Assembly (NCBI GenBank): GCA_018228645.1
Contig: CP073693.1
Coordinates: forward strand, 1,740,253-1,804,252
DNA length: 64,000 bases
DNA from: Clostridiaceae bacterium Marseille-Q4143
GTDB lineage: Bacteria > Bacillota > Clostridia > Lachnospirales > Lachnospiraceae
Direction of reading: 5' to 3'
In this document: positions 1 to 8,278 of the stretch, piece by piece
Layout of the letters: each line of letters starts with the position of its first letter
Numbering within the stretch: the first letter of the stretch is position 1
Translations under genes and position numbers: made by a program
The notes under the pieces: generated by a model
Databases searched by the model: none
What the model was told of the DNA's origin: nothing
Seen by the model: only the letters and a program-made list of their open reading frames with translations

Positions 1-700
1 CCGGACTGATCTGACTGTGGCGTTGGCAGAGAAGCAGGATTCAGAGAAGGAGACTGTCTTTGAAAACTGTGTGGCAGACGTTAATATTCCGGTAGGAGAA
101 GTATTTACCTCTCCGAAACTGACTGGAACGGAAGGACTTCTCCATGTGACAGGGGTCTATCTCAACGAATTATTTTACCGGGATCTGACCCTCACCTTCC
201 GGGACGGCATGATCCGGGATTACACCTGCGGCAACTATGAGAAGGAAGAGGAGAACCGCCGTTATATTCATGAAAATGTGCTGTTCCATCATGATACCCT
301 CCCGATGGGAGAATTTGCCATCGGAACCAATACTACGGCCTATGTCATGGCAAGAAAATACGGCATCGAGGCATGCATGCCGATTCTCATTGCAGAGAAG
401 ACCGGCCCCCATTTCGCAGTGGGTGATACCTGCTACTCCTGGGAGGAAGATACAGACACCTTCAATCCGGATGGCAAACGGATTGTGGCAAAGGAAAATG
501 AGTGTTCTGTGCTTCGAAAGGAAGATCCGGGCAAGGCATATTTTAATTGTCACACGGACATTACTATTCCTTATGATGAACTGGAGTCCATCGTGGTTAT
601 CCACGCTGATGGCAGCACTGAGGATATCATCCGTGACGGAAGATTCGTCCTGCCGGGAACGGAGGAATTAAATGTGCCGTTGGATGCGTACAAGTCTTGA
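1..700 (+). CDS. M29-family aminopeptidase, C-terminal part (5' end outside window)
   Basis: The reading frame is open from base 2, so this is the 3' part of a longer gene. The visible ~230 residues match the C-terminal half of M29 (AmpS/PepS-type) metallo-aminopeptidases, cytosolic enzymes that remove N-terminal residues from peptides. The signs are the opening GTDLTVAL-like segment, a NIPVGEVFTSP stretch, and a late metal-site region with MGEFAIGTN and GPHFAVGDTCY, which resembles the HxALG-type histidine segment of the family. Family members are usually about 400 residues, so roughly the first 170 are missing. The TGA stop overlaps the -35 box of the purE promoter. The assignment rests on motif memory and is fairly secure; substrate is unknown. 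Confidence 0.75.
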   Translation, partial: RTDLTVALAEKQDSEKETVFENCVADVNIPVGEVFTSPKLTGTEGLLHVTGVYLNELFYRDLTLTFRDGMIRDYTCGNYEKEEENRRYIHENVLFHHDTLPMGEFAIGTNTTAYVMARKYGIEACMPILIAEKTGPHFAVGDTCYSWEEDTDTFNPDGKRIVAKENECSVLRKEDPGKAYFNCHTDITIPYDELESIVVIHADGSTEDIIRDGRFVLPGTEELNVPLDAYKS

Positions 701-725
701 CAATTATAGAAAGTCCTTGTAATAT
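697..725 (+). promoter_or_regulatory. sigma-A promoter for the pur operon
   Basis: TTGACA at 697-702 is separated by exactly 17 bp from TAATAT at 720-725. The -35 box overlaps the stop codon of the preceding aminopeptidase gene. Transcription would start near 732, giving a leader of about 110 nt before purE. Confidence 0.7.
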
Positions 726-765
726 AACTTATAAGTAGAAGCAATATTATTAATATAACTTATAA
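720..765 (+). repeat. 15-bp direct repeat in the purE promoter/leader
   Basis: The sequence TAATATAACTTATAA occurs exactly at 720-734 and again at 751-765, 31 bp apart (about three helical turns). The first copy begins on the -10 box. Such spacing fits a regulator binding two sites on one face, but the repeat does not resemble the B. subtilis PurBox. It is AT-rich, so slippage or chance is possible. Confidence 0.5.
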
Positions 766-839
766 AAGAAACTAATAAAAGTTCCACGAGTCCACAAGAC
801 GGGAGTGGGAAATGTTTCATTATATGGAGGAGATTTACG

Positions 840-1352
840 ATGGCAAAAGTAGGAATTGTCATGGGCAGCGATTCAGATATGCCCATCATGAGCAAAGCAG
901 CAGATGTACTTGCAAAACTGGGTGTGGAGTTTGAGATGACGATCATTTCCGCTCACAGAGAGCCGGATGTATTCTTTGAATATGCGAAAAGCGCAGAGAG
1001 CAAAGGCTTCAAGGTGATTATCGCAGGCGCTGGAAAAGCGGCTCACCTTCCGGGTATGTGTGCGGCAATTTTCCCGCTTCCGGTTATCGGAATTCCAATG
1101 AAGACTTCTGATCTGGGCGGTGTGGATTCTCTTTATTCCATCGTGCAGATGCCGACCGGTATTCCGGTAGCAACCGTAGCCATTAACGGCGGAGCCAATG
1201 CAGGTATTCTGGCAGCAAAGATTCTGGCAGCTTCTGATCCGGAGCTTCTGGAGCGTCTGAAAAAATATTCAGAAGATATGAAAGAAGAAGTAGAAGGCAA
1301 GGCAAAGAAACTGGACGAGATCGGATATAAAGAATATCTGAAACAGATGTAG
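840..1352 (+). CDS. purE: N5-carboxyaminoimidazole ribonucleotide mutase PurE
   Basis: This 170-residue protein is a class I PurE, which shifts the carboxyl group of N5-CAIR to give CAIR in de novo purine synthesis. The family signature GSDSDMPIMSKAADVL is at the N terminus (residues 9-24), followed by SAHREPD and IAGAGKAAHLPG, which form the nucleotide and CO2 pocket. Length is usual for the family (~160-170). ATG 840 follows a GGAGG ribosome site about 10 bases upstream. It is the first gene of purE-purM-purN-purD and is read from the promoter at 697. No purK is visible nearby. Confidence 0.97.
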   Translation: MAKVGIVMGSDSDMPIMSKAADVLAKLGVEFEMTIISAHREPDVFFEYAKSAESKGFKVIIAGAGKAAHLPGMCAAIFPLPVIGIPMKTSDLGGVDSLYSIVQMPTGIPVATVAINGGANAGILAAKILAASDPELLERLKKYSEDMKEEVEGKAKKLDEIGYKEYLKQM

Positions 1353-1382
1353 AACGTGTACAGGGAAAAGGAGGAATACAGA

Positions 1383-2408
1383 ATGGATTACAAAAACGCA
1401 GGTGTGGATATTGAGGCTGGTTATAAATCAGTAGAGCTTATGAAAGAGCATGTAAAGGCAACCATGAGACCGGAAGTCCTTGGCGGACTGGGAGGATTCT
1501 CCGGAGCATTTTCCTTAAATGCCATCAAAGATATGGAAGACCCGGTGCTCCTGTCCGGAACCGACGGATGCGGAACCAAAGTAAAGCTGGCATTTCTCAT
1601 GGACAAACATGATACCATCGGTATCGACGCAGTTGCCATGTGCGTCAACGACGTAGCATGTGCAGGCGGTGAGCCGCTGTTCTTCCTCGACTATATTGCC
1701 TGCGGCAAGAACTATCCGGAGAAAATCGCAGAGATCGTAAAAGGTGTGGCAGAGGGCTGCAAACAGGCTGGCGCTGCATTGATCGGCGGTGAGACTGCAG
1801 AGCATCCGGGACTGATGCCGGAAGACGAGTACGATCTGGCAGGATTTGCAGTTGGCGTTGTTGATAAAAAAGATCTGATCACCGGAGAGACCATCAAACC
1901 GGGCGATACCCTCATCGGTATTGCATCTTCCGGAATCCACAGCAACGGATTCTCTTTGGTAAGAAAAGTGTTCCGTATGAATGAAGAAGCACTGAATACA
2001 TATTATGACAATCTGGGCGCTACCCTGGGTGAGACGCTGATCACTCCGACCAGAATCTATGTGAAAGCATTAAAGAGTGTCAAAGAAGCAGGAGTGACTG
2101 TGAAAGGCTGCAGCCATATCACCGGCGGCGGATTCTATGAGAACATTCCGAGAATGCTTCCGGACGGCGTGCGTGCGGTTGTGAAGAAAGACAGTTATCC
2201 GGTACTTCCGATCTTCAAGATGCTGCAGGAAGAGGGAAATATTACCGAAGAAATGATGTACAACACCTTCAACATGGGACTTGGCATGATTCTGGCTGTT
2301 GATCCGGCAGATGTGGACAAGACGATGGAGGCACTGAAGGCAGCAGGGGAGACCCCGTACGTGGTTGGTTCTGCAGAAGCAGGCGAGAAGGGTGTGACCT
2401 TATGTTAA
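1383..2408 (+). CDS. purM: Phosphoribosylformylglycinamidine cyclo-ligase PurM
   Basis: PurM (341 residues from this start) is the ATP-dependent AIR synthetase that closes the imidazole ring of the purine precursor. Seen features include an N terminus of the form [18 protein letters not shown], the [13 protein letters not shown] nucleotide-binding region, and the late [19 protein letters not shown] motif typical of PurM. An upstream in-frame start at 1356 exists. ATG 1383 is preferred because AGGAGG lies about 10 bases before it and the protein then begins as family members do. The stop overlaps the start of purN in the sequence ATGTTAA, suggesting translational coupling. Confidence 0.97.
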   Translation: MDYKNAGVDIEAGYKSVELMKEHVKATMRPEVLGGLGGFSGAFSLNAIKDMEDPVLLSGTDGCGTKVKLAFLMDKHDTIGIDAVAMCVNDVACAGGEPLFFLDYIACGKNYPEKIAEIVKGVAEGCKQAGAALIGGETAEHPGLMPEDEYDLAGFAVGVVDKKDLITGETIKPGDTLIGIASSGIHSNGFSLVRKVFRMNEEALNTYYDNLGATLGETLITPTRIYVKALKSVKEAGVTVKGCSHITGGGFYENIPRMLPDGVRAVVKKDSYPVLPIFKMLQEEGNITEEMMYNTFNMGLGMILAVDPADVDKTMEALKAAGETPYVVGSAEAGEKGVTLC

Positions 2409-3028
2409 AACTGGCAGTTCTGGTATCCGGCGGAGGAACCAATCTGCAGTCGATTATCGATTCCATTGCAGACGGACGGATTACCAATGCGGAGATCAAA
2501 GTGGTCATCAGCAATAATAAAAATGCCTATGCGCTGGAGCGGGCTGCCAAAGCAGAGATTCCGGCAAAGGCATTAAGCCCGAAGGATTTTACGGACAGGG
2601 AAGCTTTTAACGATGCGCTTCTTCAGGCACTCATTGATTCAGAAGCAGATCTTGTAGTGCTGGCAGGCTGTCTGGTTGTCATTCCGCCGAAGATTGTGGA
2701 ACATTTTAAAAACAGGATCATTAACATTCATCCGTCTTTGATTCCTTCTTTCTGTGGAAAAGATTATTACGGACTGAAGGTACATGAAGGCGTATTGAAC
2801 CGAGGCGTGAAAGTGACCGGAGCCACCGTACATTTTGTGGACGACGGAACGGATACAGGACCAATCATTCTGCAGAAAGCAGTGGAGGTGCATCAGGATG
2901 ATACACCGAAGTCCCTGCAGCTGCGGGTAATGGAAGAGGCAGAATGGGTGATCATGCCCAGAGCCATTGATCTGATAGCAAACGGTAAAGTGAAAGTAGA
3001 GGGCGGCAAAGCTCTGATTGAACAATAA
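2402..3028 (+). CDS. purN: Phosphoribosylglycinamide formyltransferase PurN
   Basis: PurN (208 residues) transfers a formyl group from 10-formyl-tetrahydrofolate to GAR. It shows the N-terminal [19 protein letters not shown] phosphate-binding loop, the catalytic-site string [12 protein letters not shown] (Asn and His of the NIHPSLLP motif), and the late [13 protein letters not shown] region with the catalytic Asp. Length is normal. It overlaps purM by 7 bases and is followed 13 bases later by purD, all on one strand, so it belongs to the same transcript. Confidence 0.97.
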   Translation: MLKLAVLVSGGGTNLQSIIDSIADGRITNAEIKVVISNNKNAYALERAAKAEIPAKALSPKDFTDREAFNDALLQALIDSEADLVVLAGCLVVIPPKIVEHFKNRIINIHPSLIPSFCGKDYYGLKVHEGVLNRGVKVTGATVHFVDDGTDTGPIILQKAVEVHQDDTPKSLQLRVMEEAEWVIMPRAIDLIANGKVKVEGGKALIEQ

Positions 3029-3041
3029 GAGAGGCATTCAT

Positions 3042-4313
3042 ATGAAAATTTTGATTGTTGGAAGCGGCGGAAGAGAACATGCACTGGCATGGAAGATTGC
3101 ACAGAGCCCGAAGGTAGAGAAGATCTACTGTGCACCGGGAAATGCAGGAATCGCAGAGTATGCGGAGTGCGTGGATATCACTGCCATGGAGTTCGATAAA
3201 CTGGCAGCATTTGCAAAAGAAAAAGAGATCGACCTGACGGTCATCGGTATGGATGACCCGCTGGTAGGCGGTATCGTGGATGTGTTTGAGGCACAGGGAC
3301 TGCGCGTCTTCGGACCGCGGAAAAATGCGGCAATTCTGGAAGGTTCCAAAGCATTTTCCAAAGATCTCATGAAGAAATATGACATTCCGACCGCAGCTTA
3401 TGAGAATTTTGATGATCCGGAGAAAGCCCTTGCTTATCTGGAACATGCAGATTTCCCGATTGTTCTGAAAGCCGATGGACTGGCACTTGGAAAAGGTGTG
3501 CTGATTTGCAATACGCTGGAAGAGGCAAAAGATGGAGTGAAATCCATTATGCTGGATAAGAAATTCGGCAGCGCCGGCAACCAGATGGTCATTGAAGAGT
3601 TTATGACCGGACGCGAGGTGTCCGTGCTCAGTTTTGTAGACGGCAAGACCATCCGTATCATGACCTCTGCGCAGGATCACAAGCGTGCGCTGGACGGCGA
3701 TCAGGGTCTCAATACCGGTGGTATGGGAACCTTCTCCCCGAGTCCGTTCTATACAGAAGAAGTAGATGCATTCTGCAGAAAATATATTTATCAGAAGACG
3801 GTAGATGCTATGGCAGCAGAGGGCAGAGAATTCAAAGGTATCATTTTCTTTGGCCTTATGCTTACCTCGAAGGGACCGAAGGTTCTGGAGTACAACGCCA
3901 GATTCGGTGATCCGGAGGCGCAGGTTGTCCTGCCCCGCATGAAAAATGACATCATTGACGTCTTCGAGGCATGTGTAGATGGTACACTTGACCAGATTGA
4001 GCTGGAGTTCGAGGACAATGCAGCAGTCTGTGTAGTACTGGCATCCGACGGCTATCCGGTAAAATACGACAAAGGTCTGGAGATCAGAGGTCTTGAGAAT
4101 TTCAAGGACAAGGAAGGCTACTATGTATTCCATGCCGGAACAAAGTTCAAAGACGGCAAGATCGTTACCAACGGAGGCCGCGTCCTTGGCGTGGTAGCAA
4201 CCGGAGATGACCTCAAAAAGGCTCGCACCAATGCCTATGAGGCAGTCAAACTGGTAGACTTCGATAATAAATACTGCAGAAGTGATATCGGAAAAGCTAT
4301 TGATGAAGCATAA
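3042..4313 (+). CDS. purD: Phosphoribosylamine-glycine ligase PurD
   Basis: PurD (423 residues) is the ATP-grasp enzyme that joins phosphoribosylamine and glycine to give GAR. The N-terminal loop is KILIVGSGGREHALAWK, and the ATP-grasp region includes FPIVLKADGLALGKGV and later NTGGMGTFSPSP and EYNARFGDPEAQ, all PurD hallmarks. ATG 3042 is chosen over the in-frame start at 3018 because the protein then begins exactly at the conserved MKILIVGSGG and a GAGAGG ribosome site precedes it. It is the last gene of the purine operon, closed by the hairpin at 4328. Confidence 0.97.
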   Translation: MKILIVGSGGREHALAWKIAQSPKVEKIYCAPGNAGIAEYAECVDITAMEFDKLAAFAKEKEIDLTVIGMDDPLVGGIVDVFEAQGLRVFGPRKNAAILEGSKAFSKDLMKKYDIPTAAYENFDDPEKALAYLEHADFPIVLKADGLALGKGVLICNTLEEAKDGVKSIMLDKKFGSAGNQMVIEEFMTGREVSVLSFVDGKTIRIMTSAQDHKRALDGDQGLNTGGMGTFSPSPFYTEEVDAFCRKYIYQKTVDAMAAEGREFKGIIFFGLMLTSKGPKVLEYNARFGDPEAQVVLPRMKNDIIDVFEACVDGTLDQIELEFEDNAAVCVVLASDGYPVKYDKGLEIRGLENFKDKEGYYVFHAGTKFKDGKIVTNGGRVLGVVATGDDLKKARTNAYEAVKLVDFDNKYCRSDIGKAIDEA

Positions 4314-4327
4314 ATGAAAATGGTGGG

Positions 4328-4357
4328 AGCCGCTGCTTATGGGCAGCGGCTTCTTTT
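4328..4357 (+). terminator. Rho-independent terminator after purD
   Basis: A 9-bp stem AGCCGCTGC (4328-4336) pairs with GCAGCGGCT (4343-4351) around a 6-base loop and is followed by TTCTTTT. It ends the pur operon before the cation exchanger gene. Confidence 0.85.
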
Positions 4358-4381
4358 AAATCTGGAAAGGACGAAGAAAAG

Positions 4382-5311
4382 ATGACTTATGTAATGCTTA
4401 TACTGGGATTTGTGCTGCTCATCAAAGGCGCAGATTTCTTTGTGGAAGGAAGTTCCGCAGTGGCGCGGAAACTTCACATCCCTGCCATGGTGATCGGAAT
4501 GACCATTGTGGCCATGGGTACATCCCTGCCAGAATGCGCGGTCAGTGTGACGGCATCCATTGCCGGAAGCAATGAACTGGCAGTCAGCAATGTGGTGGGA
4601 TCCAATATTTTTAACCTGATGGTCGTATGCGGGGCATGCGCTCTGTGGACGCCCATGGCGGTGAGCCAGAGTACGTTGAAGCAGGAACTGCCCTTTTCTA
4701 TAGCCATGGGACTGATCCTTCTGATCCTCGGCTATTCCGGTATGGAGATCAGCCGGTCTGATGGATTGATTTTCATTGTGATTTTTGTCTGTTTTCTCAT
4801 GTGGATGGTGCGTGCAGCAAAGGTGAATCCAGTACAACAGGAAGAAGGGGAGGCAAAGATGCTTTCTGGTTGGAAATGTGTGCTTTACATTCTCCTGGGC
4901 GGAGCTGCCATCATGTGGGGCGGTGATCTGGTCGTGGATTCCGCTTCCGCCATTGCAGCAAACTTCGGATTAAGTCAGAATCTTATCGGCCTGACAATTG
5001 TAGCCATGGGAACTTCCCTGCCGGAGTTAGTTACTTCCGTGGTCGCTTCCAGAAAAGGTGAGGTAGACATGGCTCTTGGAAATGTGCTGGGATCCAATGT
5101 GTTTAACATTCTGATGGTGCTCGGTGCGGCTGCGGCCATCAGTCCTATTACATTTGTGCAGGAAAATATGATGGACATCATTCTGCTGACCGGCATGAGC
5201 CTTATTGTGTGGGTATTTGCATGGACCAAAAAACAGGTGCGCCGCAGTGAAGGAATCATCATGCTGCTGGTGTATGCAGCATATATGGTGTACATCTGTG
5301 TCAGAAATTGA
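4382..5311 (+). CDS. Calcium/sodium antiporter, CaCA (YrbG-like) family
   Basis: This 309-residue membrane protein carries the two inverted alpha-repeats that define Ca2+:cation antiporters. Repeat 1 has GTSLPE (46-51) and GSNIFN (73-78); repeat 2 has GTSLPE (210-215) and GSNVFN (about 237-242). About ten hydrophobic helices are visible. Family members exchange Ca2+ or similar ions against Na+ or H+ in the plasma membrane; the actual ion is unknown here. RBS GGAAAGGA lies before ATG 4382. It stands alone after the purD terminator and is followed by a HAD phosphatase gene. Confidence 0.9.
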   Translation: MTYVMLILGFVLLIKGADFFVEGSSAVARKLHIPAMVIGMTIVAMGTSLPECAVSVTASIAGSNELAVSNVVGSNIFNLMVVCGACALWTPMAVSQSTLKQELPFSIAMGLILLILGYSGMEISRSDGLIFIVIFVCFLMWMVRAAKVNPVQQEEGEAKMLSGWKCVLYILLGGAAIMWGGDLVVDSASAIAANFGLSQNLIGLTIVAMGTSLPELVTSVVASRKGEVDMALGNVLGSNVFNILMVLGAAAAISPITFVQENMMDIILLTGMSLIVWVFAWTKKQVRRSEGIIMLLVYAAYMVYICVRN

Positions 5312-5380
5312 TAAAACTACCGGTTGAGTTTTTCGAGAGAATCTAGTATGCTTATATCCAGCAGACAAGGAGGAGCAGAT

Positions 5381-6055
5381 TTGAAACTTCAGGTACTTTT
5401 TCTTGATATTGATAATACATTGCTGGATTTTGATGCAGGTGCGGAGCAGTCCATGAAACACTGCTTTCAGATGTTTGGCCTAGAATATCAGCCGGAGATG
5501 TTTTCGGTATTCAATGAAGAAAATCATAAGCTATGGAGAAAGATTGAAAGACGGGAACTCAATGTAGCGGATCTTCGGACGGTTCGCTGGCAGACAGTTC
5601 TTAAATGTCTTGATCTGGAAGCTGACGGTGCAGCTATGGAAGATGAATTTAAGAGATGTCTTCACACCAGTGCGGTTCCGGTGGAAGGAGCTGTGGAGAT
5701 ACTGCCGTATCTTCATGAAAGATATTGTCTGTGTGCAGCAAGCAATGGACCGTATGAACAGCAGATCAATCGATTGAAAAAAGCGGATATGCTGAAATAT
5801 TTTACACATTGTTTTGTATCGGAACGGATGGGCATGGAGAAACCGGCCCGTGAGTTTTTTGAAGGATGCTTTGCAGCACTTCCGGGTATTTTGCCGGAAG
5901 AGACCATGATCATCGGAGATTCCCTGACGGCGGACATCGCAGGTGGACGGAAGATGGGCATGAGAACCTGCTGGTATGACCGGGAGAAAACAGGACGTTC
6001 TGATGAGGCTGACGTTACCATTCAGAATTTGTGTATACTAAAGAAAATTTTATAA
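5381..6055 (+). CDS. HAD hydrolase, YjjG-like (pyrimidine nucleotidase-type)
   Basis: A 224-residue HAD-superfamily phosphatase. Motif I is FLDIDNTLLDFD (D9 nucleophile, D11 acid/base), motif II is CAASNG, and motif III/IV is PAREFFEG...IIGDSLTADIAGG. The DNTLLDFDAG opening and the GDSLTADIAGG close are those of YjjG/YfnB proteins, which dephosphorylate nucleoside monophosphates (often non-canonical pyrimidines). TTG 5381 is chosen because AGGAGG (5368-5373) sits 7 bases upstream and the protein starts right at the conserved core. A second TTG at 5324 would add 19 non-conserved residues. Substrate is inferred only. Confidence 0.8.
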   Translation: MKLQVLFLDIDNTLLDFDAGAEQSMKHCFQMFGLEYQPEMFSVFNEENHKLWRKIERRELNVADLRTVRWQTVLKCLDLEADGAAMEDEFKRCLHTSAVPVEGAVEILPYLHERYCLCAASNGPYEQQINRLKKADMLKYFTHCFVSERMGMEKPAREFFEGCFAALPGILPEETMIIGDSLTADIAGGRKMGMRTCWYDREKTGRSDEADVTIQNLCILKKIL

Positions 6056-6067
6056 GGGAGAGAAGAC

Positions 6068-7522
6068 ATGAGAAAAGGATTTGATAATGACAAATATCTG
6101 GCGATGCAGTCAGAACACATCAGAGAGCGGATCCAGCAGTTTGACAACAAACTGTATCTGGAATTCGGCGGAAAACTGTATGACGATTACCATGCATCCC
6201 GCGTACTTCCAGGATTTGAACCGGACAGCAAACTGCGGATGCTGATGCAGCTGGCAGATCAGGTGGAGATCGTGATCGTCATCAGCGCAGAAGATATTGA
6301 AAAAAATAAAGTACGGGGTGACTTGGGCATCACTTATGATTCCGATCTGCTTCGTCTGAAAGCAATTTTTGAATCCAAGAATCTGTATGTAGGAAGTGTC
6401 TGCATCACTCATTATGCCGGACAGTACAGCGCACAGATGTTCCAGACCCGTCTGGAGAAAATGGGTGTGAAAGTATACCGCCATTATCTGATTCCGGGTT
6501 ATCCGAACAACATTCCACTGATCGTCAGCGAGGAAGGTTACGGACATAACGACTATATTGAGACCACCAAACCGCTGGTAGTTGTGACAGCTCCGGGACC
6601 GGGAAGCGGAAAGATGGCAACCTGCCTGTCTCAGCTCTATCATGAGCACAAGAGAGGCGTGCGGGCAGGCTATGCAAAATATGAGACCTTCCCGATCTGG
6701 AATCTGCCGTTAAGCCATCCGGTAAATCTGGCATATGAGGCAGCAACCGCAGACTTGAACGATGTCAATATGATTGACCCGTATCATCTGGAAGCATATG
6801 GAAAAACAACTGTAAACTATAACCGCGACGTGGAAATTTTCCCGGTGCTGCGTGCTATGTTCATGGAGATCTACGGCGACTGTCCGTATAAATCCCCGAC
6901 CGATATGGGTGTCAATATGGCCGGCAACTGTATCATAGATGACGAGGCATGCTGTGAGGCATCCGGTCAGGAGATTATCCGCCGTTACTATCAGACACTG
7001 GTCAACATCGCCAGAGGAAAATCAAAAGAAGAAGAAGCTTACAAGATCGAGCTTCTTATGAATAATGCAGGTGTTAGTGTGAAAGACCGAAAGGTAGTGG
7101 ATGCAGCTAACAAGCGTGCGGAGGAGACCGGACATACGGCAGCAGCTATCGAACTTCCGGATGGAACCATCCTCACCGGCAAGACCAGTGATCTTATGGG
7201 AGCATGCTCTGCGCTGCTCATTAAGGCACTGAAACATCTGGCAGGCATTGACGAGGATGTGCTTCTGATCACCCCCAATGTGATCAGGCCGATCCAGAAA
7301 CTGAAAGTTGATTATCTTGGCAGCCGCAACCCGCGGCTTCATATGGAAGAGGTGCTCATTGCCCTTTCATCCAGTTCTGAGAGCAATCCGCTGGCAGATC
7401 TGGCACTCCGCCAGCTCCCGCATCTGAGTGGAAGCCAGGTGCATACTTCCCGTATGTTGAGCGCGGCAGATGAGAAGACCTTCCAGAAGCTGGGCGTGAT
7501 GCTGACCTCCGAGGCAAAATAA
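6068..7522 (+). CDS. DUF1846 family protein
   Basis: A 484-residue soluble protein of the DUF1846 family, which is widespread in Firmicutes and has no firmly established reaction. Family-typical stretches are the N terminus (FDNDKYLAMQSEHIRERI), TAPGPGSGKMATCLSQLYHE (a P-loop-like glycine-rich segment, ~residues 178-197) and the C-terminal SSSSESNPLADLALRQLP. The P-loop-like segment suggests nucleotide binding; that is inference. It lies 12 bases after the YjjG-like gene, and its stop abuts the next HAD gene (TAAATG), so the three look co-transcribed. Confidence 0.85.
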   Translation: MRKGFDNDKYLAMQSEHIRERIQQFDNKLYLEFGGKLYDDYHASRVLPGFEPDSKLRMLMQLADQVEIVIVISAEDIEKNKVRGDLGITYDSDLLRLKAIFESKNLYVGSVCITHYAGQYSAQMFQTRLEKMGVKVYRHYLIPGYPNNIPLIVSEEGYGHNDYIETTKPLVVVTAPGPGSGKMATCLSQLYHEHKRGVRAGYAKYETFPIWNLPLSHPVNLAYEAATADLNDVNMIDPYHLEAYGKTTVNYNRDVEIFPVLRAMFMEIYGDCPYKSPTDMGVNMAGNCIIDDEACCEASGQEIIRRYYQTLVNIARGKSKEEEAYKIELLMNNAGVSVKDRKVVDAANKRAEETGHTAAAIELPDGTILTGKTSDLMGACSALLIKALKHLAGIDEDVLLITPNVIRPIQKLKVDYLGSRNPRLHMEEVLIALSSSSESNPLADLALRQLPHLSGSQVHTSRMLSAADEKTFQKLGVMLTSEAK

Positions 7523-8182
7523 ATGAAAGCAATTATATTTGATATGGACGGGGTTCTGGTAAATACAGAACCTCTTCATTATGAATGTTGGAAAGCAGCG
7601 CTGGCTGACGAAGGGGTGGATATGTCCTATGAGGTCTACAAACCCTGCATCGGTTCTACAGTCGGTTATCTGATGAAACTCTTAAAAACGGCATACGGAG
7701 AAAATATTTCCGATGCGGAGACGCTTCGGGCACGGATGTATGCGAAGAAAGAAGAGATCGTGCAAAAGGATGGATTTCCACAGATTCCAGGTGTGAAAGA
7801 AGCTATAAAACGTCTTCATGACGAAGGTTTTCGTCTGGAAGTAGCGTCATCCTCCGCAGGATACTATATTGGCCGGGTACTCGATGCGCTGGAGATTCGC
7901 CAGTACTTTGAGTGCTATACCAGCGGTGAAGAAGTGGAACATCCCAAGCCTGCCCCCGATACCTTCCTGCGCGCGATGGAAAAACTGAACCTGAAGCCGG
8001 AAGACTGTATCATCGTGGAAGATTCTACGAACGGCGGAAAAGCAGCAGCAGCGGCCGGTGCAAAGTGCGTCTGGTTCCATAATCCCGATTCGGGAGATCA
8101 GCAGATTCCCCATGCGGTGCTCACCATTACTTCCTGGAGTTCGGAGAATGTTGATAAACTGATAGATCTGATGCATGCATGA
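7523..8182 (+). CDS. HAD hydrolase, beta-phosphoglucomutase-like
   Basis: A 219-residue HAD protein of the beta-PGM/YcjU/GPH-like class. It has motif I FDMDGVLVNTEPLH (D7, D9), a helical cap domain, motif II VASSSAG, and motif III/IV GEEVEHPKPAPDTFL and IVEDSTNGGKAAAAAG. The family includes sugar-phosphate mutases and phosphatases, so the substrate cannot be told from sequence. The ATG follows the DUF1846 stop codon with no spacer, implying coupled translation. The gene ends just before a divergent-looking regulatory region with two LexA-like boxes. Confidence 0.85.
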   Translation: MKAIIFDMDGVLVNTEPLHYECWKAALADEGVDMSYEVYKPCIGSTVGYLMKLLKTAYGENISDAETLRARMYAKKEEIVQKDGFPQIPGVKEAIKRLHDEGFRLEVASSSAGYYIGRVLDALEIRQYFECYTSGEEVEHPKPAPDTFLRAMEKLNLKPEDCIIVEDSTNGGKAAAAAGAKCVWFHNPDSGDQQIPHAVLTITSWSSENVDKLIDLMHA

Positions 8183-8204
8183 TGATAGAAGTAAAAATTG
8201 GAAC

Positions 8205-8233
8205 TTTACATAAGAACATATGTTTGCTATAAT
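8205..8233 (+). promoter_or_regulatory. sigma-A promoter of the radical SAM/DUF4130 operon
   Basis: TTTACA (8205-8210) and a perfect TATAAT (8228-8233) are 17 bp apart. The spacer is almost completely filled by one LexA-like box, and a second lies at the expected start of transcription. Gene start is at 8279 with AAGGAG just upstream. Confidence 0.8.
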
Positions 8234-8252
8234 AAATGCAAACATATGTTCT
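8213..8252 (+). promoter_or_regulatory. Twin LexA-like (SOS) operators flanking the -10 box
   Basis: Two sites, GAACATATGTTT (8214-8225) and AAACATATGTTC (8240-8251), match the Firmicute LexA box (CGAAC-N4-GTTCG type) with the AACATATGTT centre intact. They are mirror images, so 8213-8227 and 8238-8252 form a perfect 15-bp inverted repeat around TATAATAAAT. The second arm is followed by four more T residues, so a transcribed hairpin is also possible. The promoter geometry and the DNA-repair-like genes downstream favour operators. Confidence 0.7.
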
Positions 8253-8278
8253 TTTTGCGCATGTAAGGAGATATTTTC

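Noticed and set aside
8213-8256. The 15-bp inverted repeat as only a terminator of the upstream HAD gene
   Set aside because: The arms match LexA boxes and overlap a -35/-10 pair with ideal spacing. The stem is AT-rich and weak for a terminator, although dual use cannot be excluded.
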